Positions 41,253 to 50,689 of a DNA stretch of 64,000 nucleotides are shown here, one piece after another (within the stretch, counting starts at the first letter, position 1; each line of letters begins with the position of its first letter). The notes beneath the pieces were generated by a model. That model worked only from the letters and a program-made list of their open reading frames with translations, was not told the DNA's origin and made no database searches. The position numbers and the translations under genes are program-made. This stretch comes from Embleya scabrispora DSM 41855 (lineage in GTDB: Bacteria; Actinomycetota; Actinomycetes; Streptomycetales; Streptomycetaceae): the NCBI RefSeq assembly GCF_000372745.1, contig NZ_KB889741.1, positions 62,001-126,000 of the forward strand. Direction: 5' to 3'.

Positions 41253-41386
41253 CGATCCATTCCTTCACCTGATGCCACGACGTGTCGTGGGGGACGCGCC
41301 GGCCGGAGCCTCGTCGCGACTGCGGCCCCCGAGATTTCCCGCCCCACCACCGGCGAAACACCCGCCCGGCCGGCGGCCGGGCATGC

Positions 41387-42616
41387 TCAGGCGCGCCGGC
41401 CCGCCGAGCGGTGGCCGGCGGCCTCGTCGAGCAGATAGGCCGGGCTCCGGGTGCTCTCGTCGTGATCGTCGTAGTAGCGGTGGTACACCGGTGTCAGGCC
41501 GCCGGAGACCGGGGGCACGATCCAACTCCAGTCCGCCGGGCACGTGCGGCCCGCCTCCGCCTCGCGTTCGACGTGCCGCAGGAAGCGGTCGGATTCGGTG
41601 TGGTGGTCGGTGATGGTCGCGCCGGCCGCGTCGAACGAGTGCAGCACGGCGCGGTTGAGCTCGATCGAGGCCCGATCCCGCCACAGCGTGCGCTCGCTGG
41701 AGGTGTCCAGGTCGAACAACGCGGCGATCGCCGGGAGCATGTCGTAGCGGTCCGCGTCGACCAGGTTGCGGGCACCGATCTCGGTACCCATGTACCAGCC
41801 GTTGAACGGCGCCGCACTGTAGGAGACGCCGCCGATCTCCAGGCGCATGTTGGAAATCGCCGGGATCGCGTGCCAGCGCAGGCCCAGGGCGGCGAATCCG
41901 GGGTGTTCGGGGTGGGTGAGCGCGATTTCCCGGACCGCGTCCGGCGGCAGCGTGTACGAGTGCAGCCGGCCGTCCGCGCCCTCGATGATCAGGGGCAACG
42001 GGTCGAAGTCGGTACCCGCGCCGCGCCAGCCGAGTTCGTGAGCGAGCTCGGTGACGCCCAGGTTGCGGCCGTCGCCCACGAGCGCGCCGTCCGCCCGGCG
42101 ATAGCCGGCGTAGCGGATCAACTGCTCGTTCCAGATCCGCACCCTCGGCCCGGTGGGGGCGTCCGGCGCGAACACGGTGATCGTCGGCCGGATCCGGCCG
42201 CCGCGCCAGGTCTCGCGCAGGTGTCCCGCGCACTGGGCGGCGACCTCGTCCGGCCGGCTCACGTGCCGGCGGTCCCGGACGACCAGGCTGTTCCAATACA
42301 ACCGGCCGATGCATCGGGCCGAGTTGCGCCAGGCGACCCGGGCACCCCAGACGAGTTCGGCCGAGGTGTGGATGTAGGTGCCGGTGTCTCGGATTTGCTC
42401 GACGATCTCGCGCCGACGAGCGTCCCGATCCACCGGTGACCCGGTCTCCCGATGGAAACGTTCGAGGAACGCGAGGGCTCGGGCGGGGTCCACGGCGCCC
42501 TCGGGAGGGGCGTCGGGTAGTGCGGACGAGGGCTGCGGGGCGGGGACTTGGGGGTGGTGTGGTACGGGACACGACGGCTGGTCGCCGCGGATCCGGGTGA
42601 TGCTGTGCTCGGTCAA
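41387..42616 (-). CDS. Bacterial nitric oxide synthase oxygenase
   Basis: 409 residues. The heme-thiolate Cys102 is in WRNSARCIGRLYWNSLVVRD. The substrate-binding region is intact: EIGGVSYSAAPFNGWYMGTE (the Trp-Glu pair that binds the L-Arg guanidinium), then the pterin-side region CPADWSWIVPPVSGGLTPV. It is oxygenase-only, as in all Gram-positive NOS, and oxidises L-Arg to citrulline and NO using external reductase electrons. The start is TTG 42616 with AGGAG close by; ~40 poorly conserved residues precede the domain. The flavohemoglobin-like gene lies just upstream on the same strand and may supply electrons or consume NO. No thaxtomin-type P450 is nearby. Confidence 0.95.
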   Translation of the reverse strand: MTEHSITRIRGDQPSCPVPHHPQVPAPQPSSALPDAPPEGAVDPARALAFLERFHRETGSPVDRDARRREIVEQIRDTGTYIHTSAELVWGARVAWRNSARCIGRLYWNSLVVRDRRHVSRPDEVAAQCAGHLRETWRGGRIRPTITVFAPDAPTGPRVRIWNEQLIRYAGYRRADGALVGDGRNLGVTELAHELGWRGAGTDFDPLPLIIEGADGRLHSYTLPPDAVREIALTHPEHPGFAALGLRWHAIPAISNMRLEIGGVSYSAAPFNGWYMGTEIGARNLVDADRYDMLPAIAALFDLDTSSERTLWRDRASIELNRAVLHSFDAAGATITDHHTESDRFLRHVEREAEAGRTCPADWSWIVPPVSGGLTPVYHRYYDDHDESTRSPAYLLDEAAGHRSAGRRA

Positions 42617-42709
42617 CGCTCTCCTGGGAACCGGCTCGGCGCTGCGACCGGGGGTCGCGGGAGCCTGTTTCGGGTCTGGTGGGGGTACGAGCCGGCGGCG
42701 GCCCGCGGG

Positions 42710-43975
42710 TCAGCCCGGCGCTTCCGCGGCCACCGGGACGGCCGGCTGGGCCGCGTCATCGGCGGAGTACGCGCCGACGACCGGGTCATGGTGGATCTGT
42801 CGCTTGCTCAGGCCGAGTCGGCGCAGCACGCGGGCACTGTCCAGCACCATCGCGGGCGGCCCGCTCAGATACGCGTCGCAGTCGTAGCGTGGCCCGTACT
42901 CCCGGACCACGTCGGAGACGCCTCCGCTGATCCCGGCCAGGGTCAGGTCGTCGAGCGCCGGACGCACCCGCAGCCAGGACACCCGCTGGGACAGTCGCAA
43001 CAGGTCCTCCAGCCCGTACAGCCCGCTGTGCGCGCTGGCGCCGTAGAACAGGTCGACAAAGCGATCGGTGCCGTAGTAGGCCAGTTCCTCGACCATCGCC
43101 TTCAGCGGCGCCAGGCCGGTACCGCCCGCCACGCACAACACCGGATTGGGCGCCAGGTGATCCACGACCATCTCGCCCATGGCGGCGCCCAGTTTGATGC
43201 GATCGCCCGGTTTGGCCTTGTGTACCAGGGCGTTGCTGACCCAACCCGCGGGCACCGAACGCACGTGGAAGGTGAGCAGGCCGTTCGGGCCTGGCGCGTT
43301 GGCGATCGAGTACGCCCGCCACACGCGCGGCCACCACGGGGTTTCCAGGAACGTGTACTGGCCCGCCCGGTAGGGGAACGGTATGTCGGGGCGCACCGTG
43401 ACCAGGGCGATGTCGTCGGCGGGCTTCTCGTGCGAGACGATCTCCGCGGTCCAGTGCGGGGGGTTGGTCAGGGCATCCTCGTCGGCCGCGCCGATCATGA
43501 TGCCCGCGGCCGCGCCGTACGCACGTACCCAGGCGTTCTGTACCGCGTCGTTCCAGGTGTCGCCGCTGAATCGCGCGAGCGCGGCGACCAGGCACTCGCC
43601 GACCAGATCGTAGTGTTCGGCGATGACGTCGAATTTGCGATGGTCACGACCGAGTTGGCCGAGGAATCCGGCCAGTGCCGGAGCATTCTCCAAGTCGCCG
43701 ACGATGCGGATCAGCGCGTGCAGCAGGCGGTCGCGCTGGACGTCCATCGCCGGTGGGAACAGGTCGCGCAGGTCGGGTCGGCGAAGGAACAGCAGTGCGT
43801 AGAAGTGGGACGTGACATCCGCGGCCCGGGGGGCGACGACCGCGAGATTTTGTCGGATGATTTCTGCGTCTTGAGATTCCAAAATCGGCCCATCGGTAGC
43901 CCTTCCGCATGAGGGTTGTCCGGCCGGTTCCGTCGAAAGTCCTTCACGGAACATCGGCGGCCGGAACACGATCAT
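42710..43975 (-). CDS. Flavohemoglobin-like protein (globin + FAD/NAD reductase)
   Basis: About 400-421 residues. A globin domain (residues ~35-165) has the proximal-His region LGRDHRKFDVIAEHYDLVG and the B10 Tyr in SHFYALLF. The ferredoxin-reductase half has the FAD motif RVWRAYSIANAPGPNG and the NAD motif CVAGGTGLAPLKAMVEELAY. This is the layout of NO dioxygenases (Hmp), which turn NO into nitrate. It is the gene before NOS on the same strand, 93 bases away, so either it protects the cell from NO or its reductase half feeds NOS. The start is uncertain: 43975, 43954 or a later TTG; none has a clear ribosome site. Confidence 0.9.
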   Translation of the reverse strand: MIVFRPPMFREGLSTEPAGQPSCGRATDGPILESQDAEIIRQNLAVVAPRAADVTSHFYALLFLRRPDLRDLFPPAMDVQRDRLLHALIRIVGDLENAPALAGFLGQLGRDHRKFDVIAEHYDLVGECLVAALARFSGDTWNDAVQNAWVRAYGAAAGIMIGAADEDALTNPPHWTAEIVSHEKPADDIALVTVRPDIPFPYRAGQYTFLETPWWPRVWRAYSIANAPGPNGLLTFHVRSVPAGWVSNALVHKAKPGDRIKLGAAMGEMVVDHLAPNPVLCVAGGTGLAPLKAMVEELAYYGTDRFVDLFYGASAHSGLYGLEDLLRLSQRVSWLRVRPALDDLTLAGISGGVSDVVREYGPRYDCDAYLSGPPAMVLDSARVLRRLGLSKRQIHHDPVVGAYSADDAAQPAVPVAAEAPG

Positions 43976-44637
43976 GGGGTTGTCGTACCGGCGTCAAGTC
44001 GAAGGCCCGGTTCCGGTTATGGATCGACAGAAGTCCCCTTTGCGACTTTTGATGCCGTTTCACCCGGCACTCTCCGCAGCCATACGGTCACGTATGGCAG
44101 CGATGAAATGCCTGGTGGGAGGGCGAATTCAAGCCGGCGCGGGGCGCGCACGACGGCCGCTGCGAAGCCCCGGACGGACCGCCGCACGACGGGGTGAGGT
44201 TCCTTGGACGCGGGCCCGAGGCATGGGATGAAATCGGGCGGAGCGCCCGGTCCGGGACGACGGTGAGGACCGATGCCCGAGACCTCGGTTTCCGTCGGCC
44301 GGCCGGCCGACGCCGGCAAGGCCACCCTTGCGCACCGGCTCGGGTTGGGGTTGGATGCGGTGGTCCCGGATACCGGTCTGCCGAATCGAGCCGCGGTACA
44401 CGTCACACGGCACACGTGTTGTTGCGAATGCCGCCGAGCGCGGTGGAGTTGCCGGCGATGGAGTTCGGTCCGGCGCGGATGTCGAACGCCGACCGGGGAG
44501 TTCCGGCATGCCCGACGACGGCGTCCGGTGCGGCGGCGAGGACGTCACGGACATCGACTCCACCCGGATGACGTCGACCGACGTGCTCTCCCGGGTGGAG
44601 CAACGACTGCGCGATGCCGCGACGGCCCGCCCCGAGG
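43976..44637. other. 662-base region without a confident gene
   Basis: Only short, Arg-rich frames are seen. One plus-strand frame from 44273 has a P-loop-like VGRPADAGKATLAHRL at its start but then decays. The stretch from about 44000 to 44110 is AT-richer and holds the palindrome at 44080-44097, so it is likely the promoter zone of the flavohemoglobin-NOS genes. Confidence 0.4.
44080..44097. promoter_or_regulatory. CCATACG-GTCA-CGTATGG palindrome upstream of the NOS operon
   Basis: Two perfect 7-base arms with a 4-base spacer, about 105-125 bases upstream of the first flavohemoglobin start. It is the most regular element in this gap and could bind a regulator of the NO genes. Confidence 0.45.
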
Positions 44638-45165
44638 TCAGTCGAAGGCGATCTCGCCGTGGGCTCGGGCCAGGAACCGGTAGCCGGCGCCGTTTGCCTT
44701 GATGCCGGCGCGCTCGTCCTCGGTGAGTTCGCGCTTGACCTTGGCCGGTACGCCGGCGACCAGGACGCCGGGCGGTACGCGCGTGCCCTGGGGCACCACG
44801 GCCCCGGCGGCGATCAGGGCGCCCGAACCGATGTGGGCGCCGTTGAGGACCGTGGAGTTCATGCCGACCAGGACGTCGTCCTCGATCGTGCAGCCGTGCA
44901 GCACCGCGTTGTGGCCGACGGACACACGCGCGCCGATCACGGTCGGGAAGTCCGGGTCGCTGTGCACGGTGCAGTTGTCCTGGATGTTGGTGTCCGGACC
45001 CACCGCGATCGATTCGGCGTCGCCGCGCAGCACCGCGCCGTACCAGATGCTCGCGCCGGCGGCGAGCGTGACGGCACCGACCACCGTCGCGTTGGCGGCG
45101 ACGAAGGCGGCGGGATCGATCTGCGGCTCATGCCCGCCCACGGCGGCGATCAGCGGGTTCGTCAT
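44638..45165 (-). CDS. Gamma-class carbonic anhydrase family protein
   Basis: 175 residues from ATG 45165 with AAGGAGG upstream. Hexapeptide repeats of a left-handed beta-helix run from ANATVVGAVTLAAGASIWYG to GSGALIAAGAVVPQG. The zinc-ligand His residues are in TVHSDPDFP and VGHNAVLHGC. It matches the short CamH/YrdA type, which interconverts CO2 and bicarbonate or is inactive. It is a stand-alone gene divergent from the MmcQ/YjbR gene. Confidence 0.92.
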   Translation of the reverse strand: MTNPLIAAVGGHEPQIDPAAFVAANATVVGAVTLAAGASIWYGAVLRGDAESIAVGPDTNIQDNCTVHSDPDFPTVIGARVSVGHNAVLHGCTIEDDVLVGMNSTVLNGAHIGSGALIAAGAVVPQGTRVPPGVLVAGVPAKVKRELTEDERAGIKANGAGYRFLARAHGEIAFD

Positions 45166-45423
45166 GGTCCTCCTTGTCGGTGGGCGGACCACGGCAAGGC
45201 CCGTCGCGAGCGAACTCTAGTGCGGGGGACTCGGGCGCCGGATCGCCGAGATGGGGTGGGCCCGGCCGGGGGTGAGGCTGGGTCGGGGCGGAGGCGATGA
45301 GTGGCGGGCTGCGGGCGGCGGGCGGTGTGGTGCGGGCCGGCGGGTCCGGCCGTGGGCCGCTCGCCTCGGGCCGGGTGTGCTGCCCTGTGTGGGTGGGACT
45401 TGTGCTGTGGGCATACTGGCGGG

Positions 45424-45837
45424 ATGGTCGATGCGCAGGGGTTGGCGGGGATGGGAGCCGAGCGGCTTCGCGGCATGTGCCTCGAGTTCAATGGGGCCGT
45501 GGAGGAGTTTCCGTTCGGGCGGAATCCGGACCTGTCGACGTTCAAGGTGGGCGGGAAGATCTTCGCGTTCTCGACGCTGACCGATCCGCCACCGTTGCGA
45601 GTGAGCCTGAAGTGTGACCCGGAACTCGCCATCCGACTACGTGCCGAACACCCGGCGATCGCCCCCGGCTACCACCTGAGCAAGCGGCACTGGAACACCG
45701 TGACCCTGGACGGCTCGCTGCCGGAGACGATGGTGCGCGACCTGATCGAGGACTCCTACGACCTCGTGGTCGCCCAACTGCCGAAGCTGCAACGGCTGAA
45801 GCTGGACTGGCCCGGACAACGACCGGAAGAGGCGTAG
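45424..45837 (+). CDS. MmcQ/YjbR family DNA-binding protein
   Basis: 137 residues from ATG 45424 (ATG 45451 is possible). EFNGAVEEFPFGRNPDLSTF, KVGGKIFAFSTL and PGYHLSKRHWNTVTLDGSLP are the conserved stretches of this small double-wing fold. DNA binding is proposed for the family from structure; the physiological role is unknown. CATACT lies 6 bases before the ATG, so it may be leaderless. Confidence 0.88.
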   Translation: MVDAQGLAGMGAERLRGMCLEFNGAVEEFPFGRNPDLSTFKVGGKIFAFSTLTDPPPLRVSLKCDPELAIRLRAEHPAIAPGYHLSKRHWNTVTLDGSLPETMVRDLIEDSYDLVVAQLPKLQRLKLDWPGQRPEEA

Positions 45838-45979
45838 CCGCTCCGGGCCGACCGAGTGCGACCGGGCCGTGGCCGAGTGCTCGATTTCCGATCGAGGGCT
45901 CCTGATCCCTGGGCCCCGACCGCGGGCGAGAGGCGAGACCTTGGGACCGAGCCCCATGTCGCCCGGGGGCCGGCTCCGG

Positions 45980-45985
45980 TACGCT
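45980..45985 (+). promoter_or_regulatory. -10 box TACGCT of the sulfur leader transcript
   Basis: TACGCT is followed by exactly 7 bases and the ATG of the leader peptide at 45993, so the message should be leaderless. The spacing equals that of the ABC-F leader. Confidence 0.55.
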
Positions 45986-45992
45986 CGGCCGG

Positions 45993-46082
45993 ATGAATCC
46001 GGTTCGCCTCGTCGCACGACTTCATGTCGATCTACAGCGCGTGGCGACCGCGGTCTGTCCGGATTCCCCGCGCCGTACCTGA
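45993..46082 (+). CDS. Sulfur-type attenuation leader peptide
   Basis: 29 residues beginning MNPVRLVARLHVDLQRVATA followed by VCPDSPRRT. The RxHVDLxRVxxAxC pattern is the one I know from short actinobacterial leader peptides in front of sulfur-assimilation genes, where translation past the Cys codon senses cysteine. A GC hairpin, CGCGCC/GGCGCG, lies at 46169-46184. It precedes an ssuD-like gene (alkanesulfonate use), the expected target. Too short for normal gene finding, but the motif and leaderless promoter make it convincing. Confidence 0.7.
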   Translation: MNPVRLVARLHVDLQRVATAVCPDSPRRT

Positions 46083-46168
46083 TCGGCGCCCGTTTTACTC
46101 TCTCGCCGCCGTCGAACGCCCGTCCGCTCCCGTCAAGTCCGGCCGACCGGTGATTACCGATCTCCGGC

Positions 46169-46184
46169 CGCGCCGCTCGGCGCG
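46169..46184 (+). terminator. Hairpin between the leader peptide and ssuD-like gene
   Basis: CGCGCC-GCTC-GGCGCG, a 6-bp GC stem in the 245-base leader between the Cys peptide and the ssuD-like start. It is a candidate attenuator; no T-run follows. Confidence 0.35.
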
Positions 46185-46327
46185 CGATCGACGAGCCTTC
46201 GCGACGGCGCTTCCTCCATTGCCGCGCATGTCCTGACATCCCGTCACGCCCCGGTGCGCATCACGCGCGCCCGCCCGGGCCCGGTCGAGGCGTCGGCGTG
46301 CCGTACCAGGCCGCCGGGATGAGTCTG

Positions 46328-47444
46328 ATGAGTACGCGATTCCATTGGTTCCTGCCCACTTCCGGTGACGGCCGCCAGGTCGGCGCCGCCACCACCACCG
46401 TCGGCGCGCTCGCGCACACCCACCCGGCCGACCACGCTCGGCTACCTCGCACAGATCGCTGCGGCGGCCGAACAGGCGGGTTTCGACGCGGTGTTGACCT
46501 CGGTCGGCGCCGGTTGCCCCGATCCGTGGATCGTCTGCTCGGCGCTGATCGAGCGAACCAGCACGCTGCGCTTTCCGGTCGCCTTCAGGCCGGGCTTCGT
46601 GTTGCCCACCCTGGCCGCGCAACAGGCCCGTACCTTCGCCGAGTTCTCCGGCGGCCGGCTCGCGGTGAACATCGTCACCGGTGGCGACCCGCACGAGCAG
46701 CGCGCCTACGGTGACTTCCTCACCCACGCGGATCGCTATGCCCGCACCGGTGAATTCCTGGCCGTACGGCGCCGATCGTGGGCCGGTGAACCGTACGGTT
46801 TCGACGGCACCCACTACCGGGTCGAGGACGGCCTGACCACCGTCGGCGCGAGCGCGAGCGCCGACCCGCCGATCTACTTCGGCGGTGCGTCACCCGCGGC
46901 CGAGGACGTGGCCGCGCGCTTCGCCGACGTGTACCTGCTGTGCGGCGAACCGGGCCCGGCCGTTGCGGAACGCGCGGCGCGGGTCCGGGCGAAGGCCCGG
47001 GCACAGGGGCGCGAGCTGCGATTCGGCCTGCGCGTGCACGTGATCGCCCGGGACACCACGGAGGCCGCCTGGGGCGAGGCACACCGCCTGCTCGACGGCA
47101 TGGACGCGGCCCGAATCGCGGCCGCCCAGGCGCGGTTCGCCGCGATGGAGTCGGTCGGCCAGGCCCGAATGGCCGCGCTGCACGGCGGCGACGCCCGAGA
47201 CCTGGAGATCGCGCCCAACCTGTGGGCGGGCATCGGTCTGGTCCGCGAGGGCGCCGGCACGGCCCTGGTGGGGAGTCACGAACAGGTCGCCCGACGACTC
47301 GCCGAGTACGCGGCCCTGGGCATCGACGAGTTCATCCTGTCCGGCCGGCCGCACCTGGAGGAGGCGTACCGGGTCGGCGAACGCGTCGTCCCGCTGCTGC
47401 GAACCGACCCGAACCCGATTCCGCCCGCGCGTCCTGTCCGATGA
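46328..47444 (+). pseudogene. Frameshifted SsuD-like alkanesulfonate monooxygenase
   Basis: The SsuD N terminus MSTRFHWFLPTSGDGRQVGA starts at 46328 in one frame. The rest of the enzyme (TLGYLAQIAAAAEQAGFDAV, FPVAFRPGFVLPTLAAQQA, LAVNIVTGGD, then ADVYLLCGEP) runs in another frame to 47444. The frame change lies between about 46385 and 46430 and equals one extra base or two missing ones. Intact, it would be an FMNH2-dependent monooxygenase releasing sulfite from alkanesulfonates. The leader peptide upstream fits this role. It is either a true pseudogene or a sequencing error; a start at 46365 in the second frame would leave a truncated N terminus. Confidence 0.75.
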
Positions 47445-49584
47445 GCCGGGTGGATCACGCCGCCCGAACCCGTGCAGAGCTTCGTGCATACCCACCCGCG
47501 GTGTGCCGATCGGCCCGGCCACGACCATTCGAGTGAACCAGGTGAGCCTGGAACCGCTCGTCCGCCACGCGGCCGTTGAGCTGGGGGTGGGTCGTGTGGT
47601 GGACGGCTGTGTGCGGCCCGGTGCCGCGCGAGCGGGCCTGGGGGGTTGCGTGGCGCGTGGAGGGCTGGGTGCGGGGCGCATGAGGGCATCTGCGGCAGTA
47701 TGGCCGGTTGCCTGTCGCTACGTGGCCGGGTGCGTGCGGTGTGTGTTGTTGGTGGTGCGCGTCCACTCCGTGGCCGGGGTGTGGTCCGTTCGCTGCGCGC
47801 CGGGTTGCGCATTCGCCTCGCGGCCCGGCGGGCCGAACGGCCGGGGACGTCGGTGGGCTGGCCGTGGGCGGCCCGGGGCGCAGCGGTGTGGGGCCGGGCG
47901 CGCCGAGTGAACGGGCCGTGTGGGTGCGCCGTGTGATGCGTGGGCCGCGTTGGGATTTGTCGAACGGCAGGTTGTGGTGCGGCGGATCGAGCAGCGGAGG
48001 CGGGTGGCGCCGAGTGCCGGGTGGTGGGGCGGCCGGCTACCGAATTCCGACTCGGCTTGCCACTACGTGGAATCGGGCCGGGGCCGCTCGACGAGCCTTA
48101 CCCGGCCACGGAGTCCGTTTCGGGTCTGTCGTAGCCGCCTTGTCCCGGTGCGGATTCAGCCCTCGATCGGCGCGGCGCACCGGTTTGGGGGGAAATCGCG
48201 CTGGTGAGCCCGTCCTCCCGCGGCTCCACGAGGGTTCCACCGGGCGCCGCTGAGATGGCCTGGCCTCGTGGTTGATTCCGGTGTCGGGCCCGTCCTTCCG
48301 CCGCCTGTGGGGGATTGCGGCGGGTGCGGGCGTCATGGGCCCTGTTCGGGCGTCGAGTCCGTGGTGCGGCGGGTCCTCCCCCGGCCAGTCGCGGAGCGCG
48401 GTGGATGCCGGTGTCCTGGGCCTTGTCGCACGGATGGGTCCGGTGCACTCTTCGACGCGCTTGATGACTTTTGGTGACCGGAGCGCCCTGTGTGCGGAGG
48501 GCCCTCCGCCTCGAACCGTGGCGGGATCGCAGGATTGGTTGGATCGGTGGCGATTCCCCTGTGCGTGCGGGGGATCCGGCTTGCGGACGGGGCGGATCCG
48601 GTTCGGAGTGACCGGGGCTCGGCTGTCTGCGCCGGAGTGCCGTCGAAGCGCTCCATCGGCGTGGCCGGCGGGGCCGCGGGGGCTCGGAATCCGCGCTTTG
48701 GGGCCTGGTCTGCCTTGGGTGGCCCCTGGGTGCGGCTGCGACGGTTCGATCTCGCGGGTTTCGGGCTCGGATCGGGCGCTTTTCGGCGGTCGGGTTTCGT
48801 GCTCACGGGCCATGGGGGCTCGATTTGGCGTATTCGGGCGCGGGTCGGGCTGGTGACGGGCGGATTTGCTGCGCCTGGGCGGGGGCTGCGGGAAGGCCCG
48901 GTTCGGGGTTCGGAGTCGGTCGCTCTTGGGCGTCTCGTGTGTGCTCTCCGGCACGCCGCGCGCCACGCGCCCGACATGCCAACCGCTCCGGAGCGCGTTT
49001 GCGCACGTCAACCGGCCTGTGGTGGCGTTGTGGTGGTGAGGGCGAGAAGGGATTCCACGCTTGGGCGGGGGCGGGGTGCGTTTTTGCCGGCCGGCGCCGT
49101 CCCGGGGGTGGGCGGACGGATCGATTGTGGGTCGGTTTCGGTGAGTTGGCAGGACGTGGGGAGGCGGATCACGTCCACGGACGGACGTTGCCACGCCGAA
49201 AGTGCGAAATCCGTTCGGCGGAAGCTCGGGTCGGCGAGTATTTCCCGATTACCGCACCTGTGGAGGCGGTCGTCGAGCAGTGGCGGGAAGCCGCCGGGAG
49301 GGGCCTTGGGCCTTGCGCCACAAGGGGAAACTGCCCCTCGGTGGGTCAACGTCGGGACCGGACAGGAGGATTTGCCGAGTGTTTCGCGGATCCCCGCGTG
49401 GGTCCCCGTCGTTGATCCAAGGGGGTGTTTCGGGCGCTTCTTTGGTGTGGTTCGAAATGCCCCCCGTGTGACGGAGAGTTACAGTCATGGAAATGGGTAC
49501 TGGCGCAACGGCGTTCGACCCGATCGGTCGGATGGTCCGGCCGGTCGAAAGCGATCGGTACCCCCGCACCGAGAAGGGCATCTC
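47445..49584. other. 2.1-kb region with no credible gene
   Basis: Open frames on both strands are Pro/Arg/Ala/Gly-rich, lack domains and mirror each other. The plus strand is noticeably richer in G and T than in A and C over long parts (about 47,560-49,150). No inverted-repeat ends or transposase pieces were seen. The last ~140 bases are the hupS promoter zone, with TTACAGT near 49480 as a possible -10. Confidence 0.5.
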
Positions 49585-50283
49585 ATGAACAAGGCACAAC
49601 TCGTCGAAGCCATCGCCGACAAGCTCGGCGGTCGGGCTGCGGCCGAGGAAGCGGTCGACGCGGTCCTGGACACCATCATTCGCTCGGTCGTCGCCGGGGA
49701 CCGGGTCTCGGTCACCGGCTTCGGCTCGTTCGAGAAGGTCGAGCGCGCCGCCCGGTACGCTCGTAACCCCCAGACGGGCGAACGGGTTCGGGTCAAGAAG
49801 ACCTCCGTGCCGCGCTTCCGCCCGGGCCAGGGCTTCAAGGACCTCACCGGCGGCACCAAGAAGCTGACCCGTGGCGAGACCGCGATCAAGAAGGCTTCGC
49901 CGGGTACCGTGACCGGCGGTACCACCGTCGCCGGCAAGAAGGCCGCAGCGAAGAAGACGACCGCGAAGAAGGCCACCGCCAAGAAGGCCGCCGCGAAGAA
50001 GGCGACCACGCGGGCCACCACGGCGGCGAAGACCGCTGCTCCGGCCCGCAAGGCCGCGGCGAAGAAGGCCACCGCGAAGACCACCGCGGCGAAGAAGACC
50101 ACCGCCGCCAAGTCGACGGCGGCCAAGAAGACCACCGCGAAGAAGACCACCGCGAAGGCGACCCCGGCCAAGACGACCACCGCCAAGAAGGCCGCCGCCA
50201 AGACGCCCACCACACGCAGCGCCCCCGGTCGCAAGACGGCCGCCAAGCGCACGACGAGCGCTCGCACCGCCAAGCGCGCCTGA
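49585..50283 (+). CDS. hupS: HupS-type HU protein with Lys/Ala-rich C-terminal tail
   Basis: 232 residues from ATG 49585 with GAGAAGG upstream. Residues 1-90 are a complete HU fold (MNKAQLVEAIADKLGGRAAA, VTGFGSFEKVERAARYARNP, RFRPGQGFKDLT). The remaining ~135 residues are histone-H1-like AAKK/TAKK repeats. This two-domain HU is characteristic of streptomycetes and relatives and compacts the spore nucleoid. The tail is long for the family. It is monocistronic with a strong terminator. Confidence 0.95.
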   Translation: MNKAQLVEAIADKLGGRAAAEEAVDAVLDTIIRSVVAGDRVSVTGFGSFEKVERAARYARNPQTGERVRVKKTSVPRFRPGQGFKDLTGGTKKLTRGETAIKKASPGTVTGGTTVAGKKAAAKKTTAKKATAKKAAAKKATTRATTAAKTAAPARKAAAKKATAKTTAAKKTTAAKSTAAKKTTAKKTTAKATPAKTTTAKKAAAKTPTTRSAPGRKTAAKRTTSARTAKRA

Positions 50284-50305
50284 GGACCACCCGGTCGGAT
50301 GCGAT

Positions 50306-50336
50306 GGTCGGACCGCCCGCGCGGGGCGGTCCGACC
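50306..50336 (+). terminator. Terminator of hupS
   Basis: A perfect 13-bp stem, GGTCGGACCGCCC (50306-50318) with 50324-50336, around a 5-base loop, 22 bases after the stop codon. Confidence 0.85.
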
Positions 50337-50689
50337 GGGGTGCCGGATCGGAACGCGCCGAGGTTCCGATGGAGCGTTCCGACGGCGGACCGACCGGCAC
50401 TCGGGTCGTGCCGCCGGTCGTCCCGCCGGCCGGCGAGAATCACCGGATCACGCCGCCGCGGACGGGTTCGGCGCGGCCCGGGCCGGCCTTGTGCCCCGGG
50501 CTCGGGCCCTGCGTCCAGGGGCCACGCCCCGCTTCCTGCGCCTGGGCCCGCCCGACGGCCCTGCTCCGCGCCCTGACCCACCCCGTCCACGGACCTGCCC
50601 CGCGCCGCCCCGCCTACGACGCCCCTCGGCCCGCCGGCGCCGCCGCTTTCAGGCCCTGCCCCGCGCCGCCGCGCCCGCCCCGACGCCGC
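50337..50689. other. Intergenic region, nothing identified
   Basis: About 350 GC-rich bases between the hupS terminator and the end of the convergent PI-PLC-like gene. No gene or ordered element was seen. Confidence 0.4.

Noticed and set aside
44273-44683. Possible small kinase with a P-loop-like start
   Set aside because: The VGRPADAGKATLAHRL resemblance is confined to one short stretch, no other kinase motif follows, and the frame runs into the opposite-strand carbonic anhydrase gene.
48037-49194. 385-codon minus-strand frame in the gap before hupS
   Set aside because: Pro/Arg/His-rich throughout, no domain, no ribosome site; typical of chance open frames at high GC.
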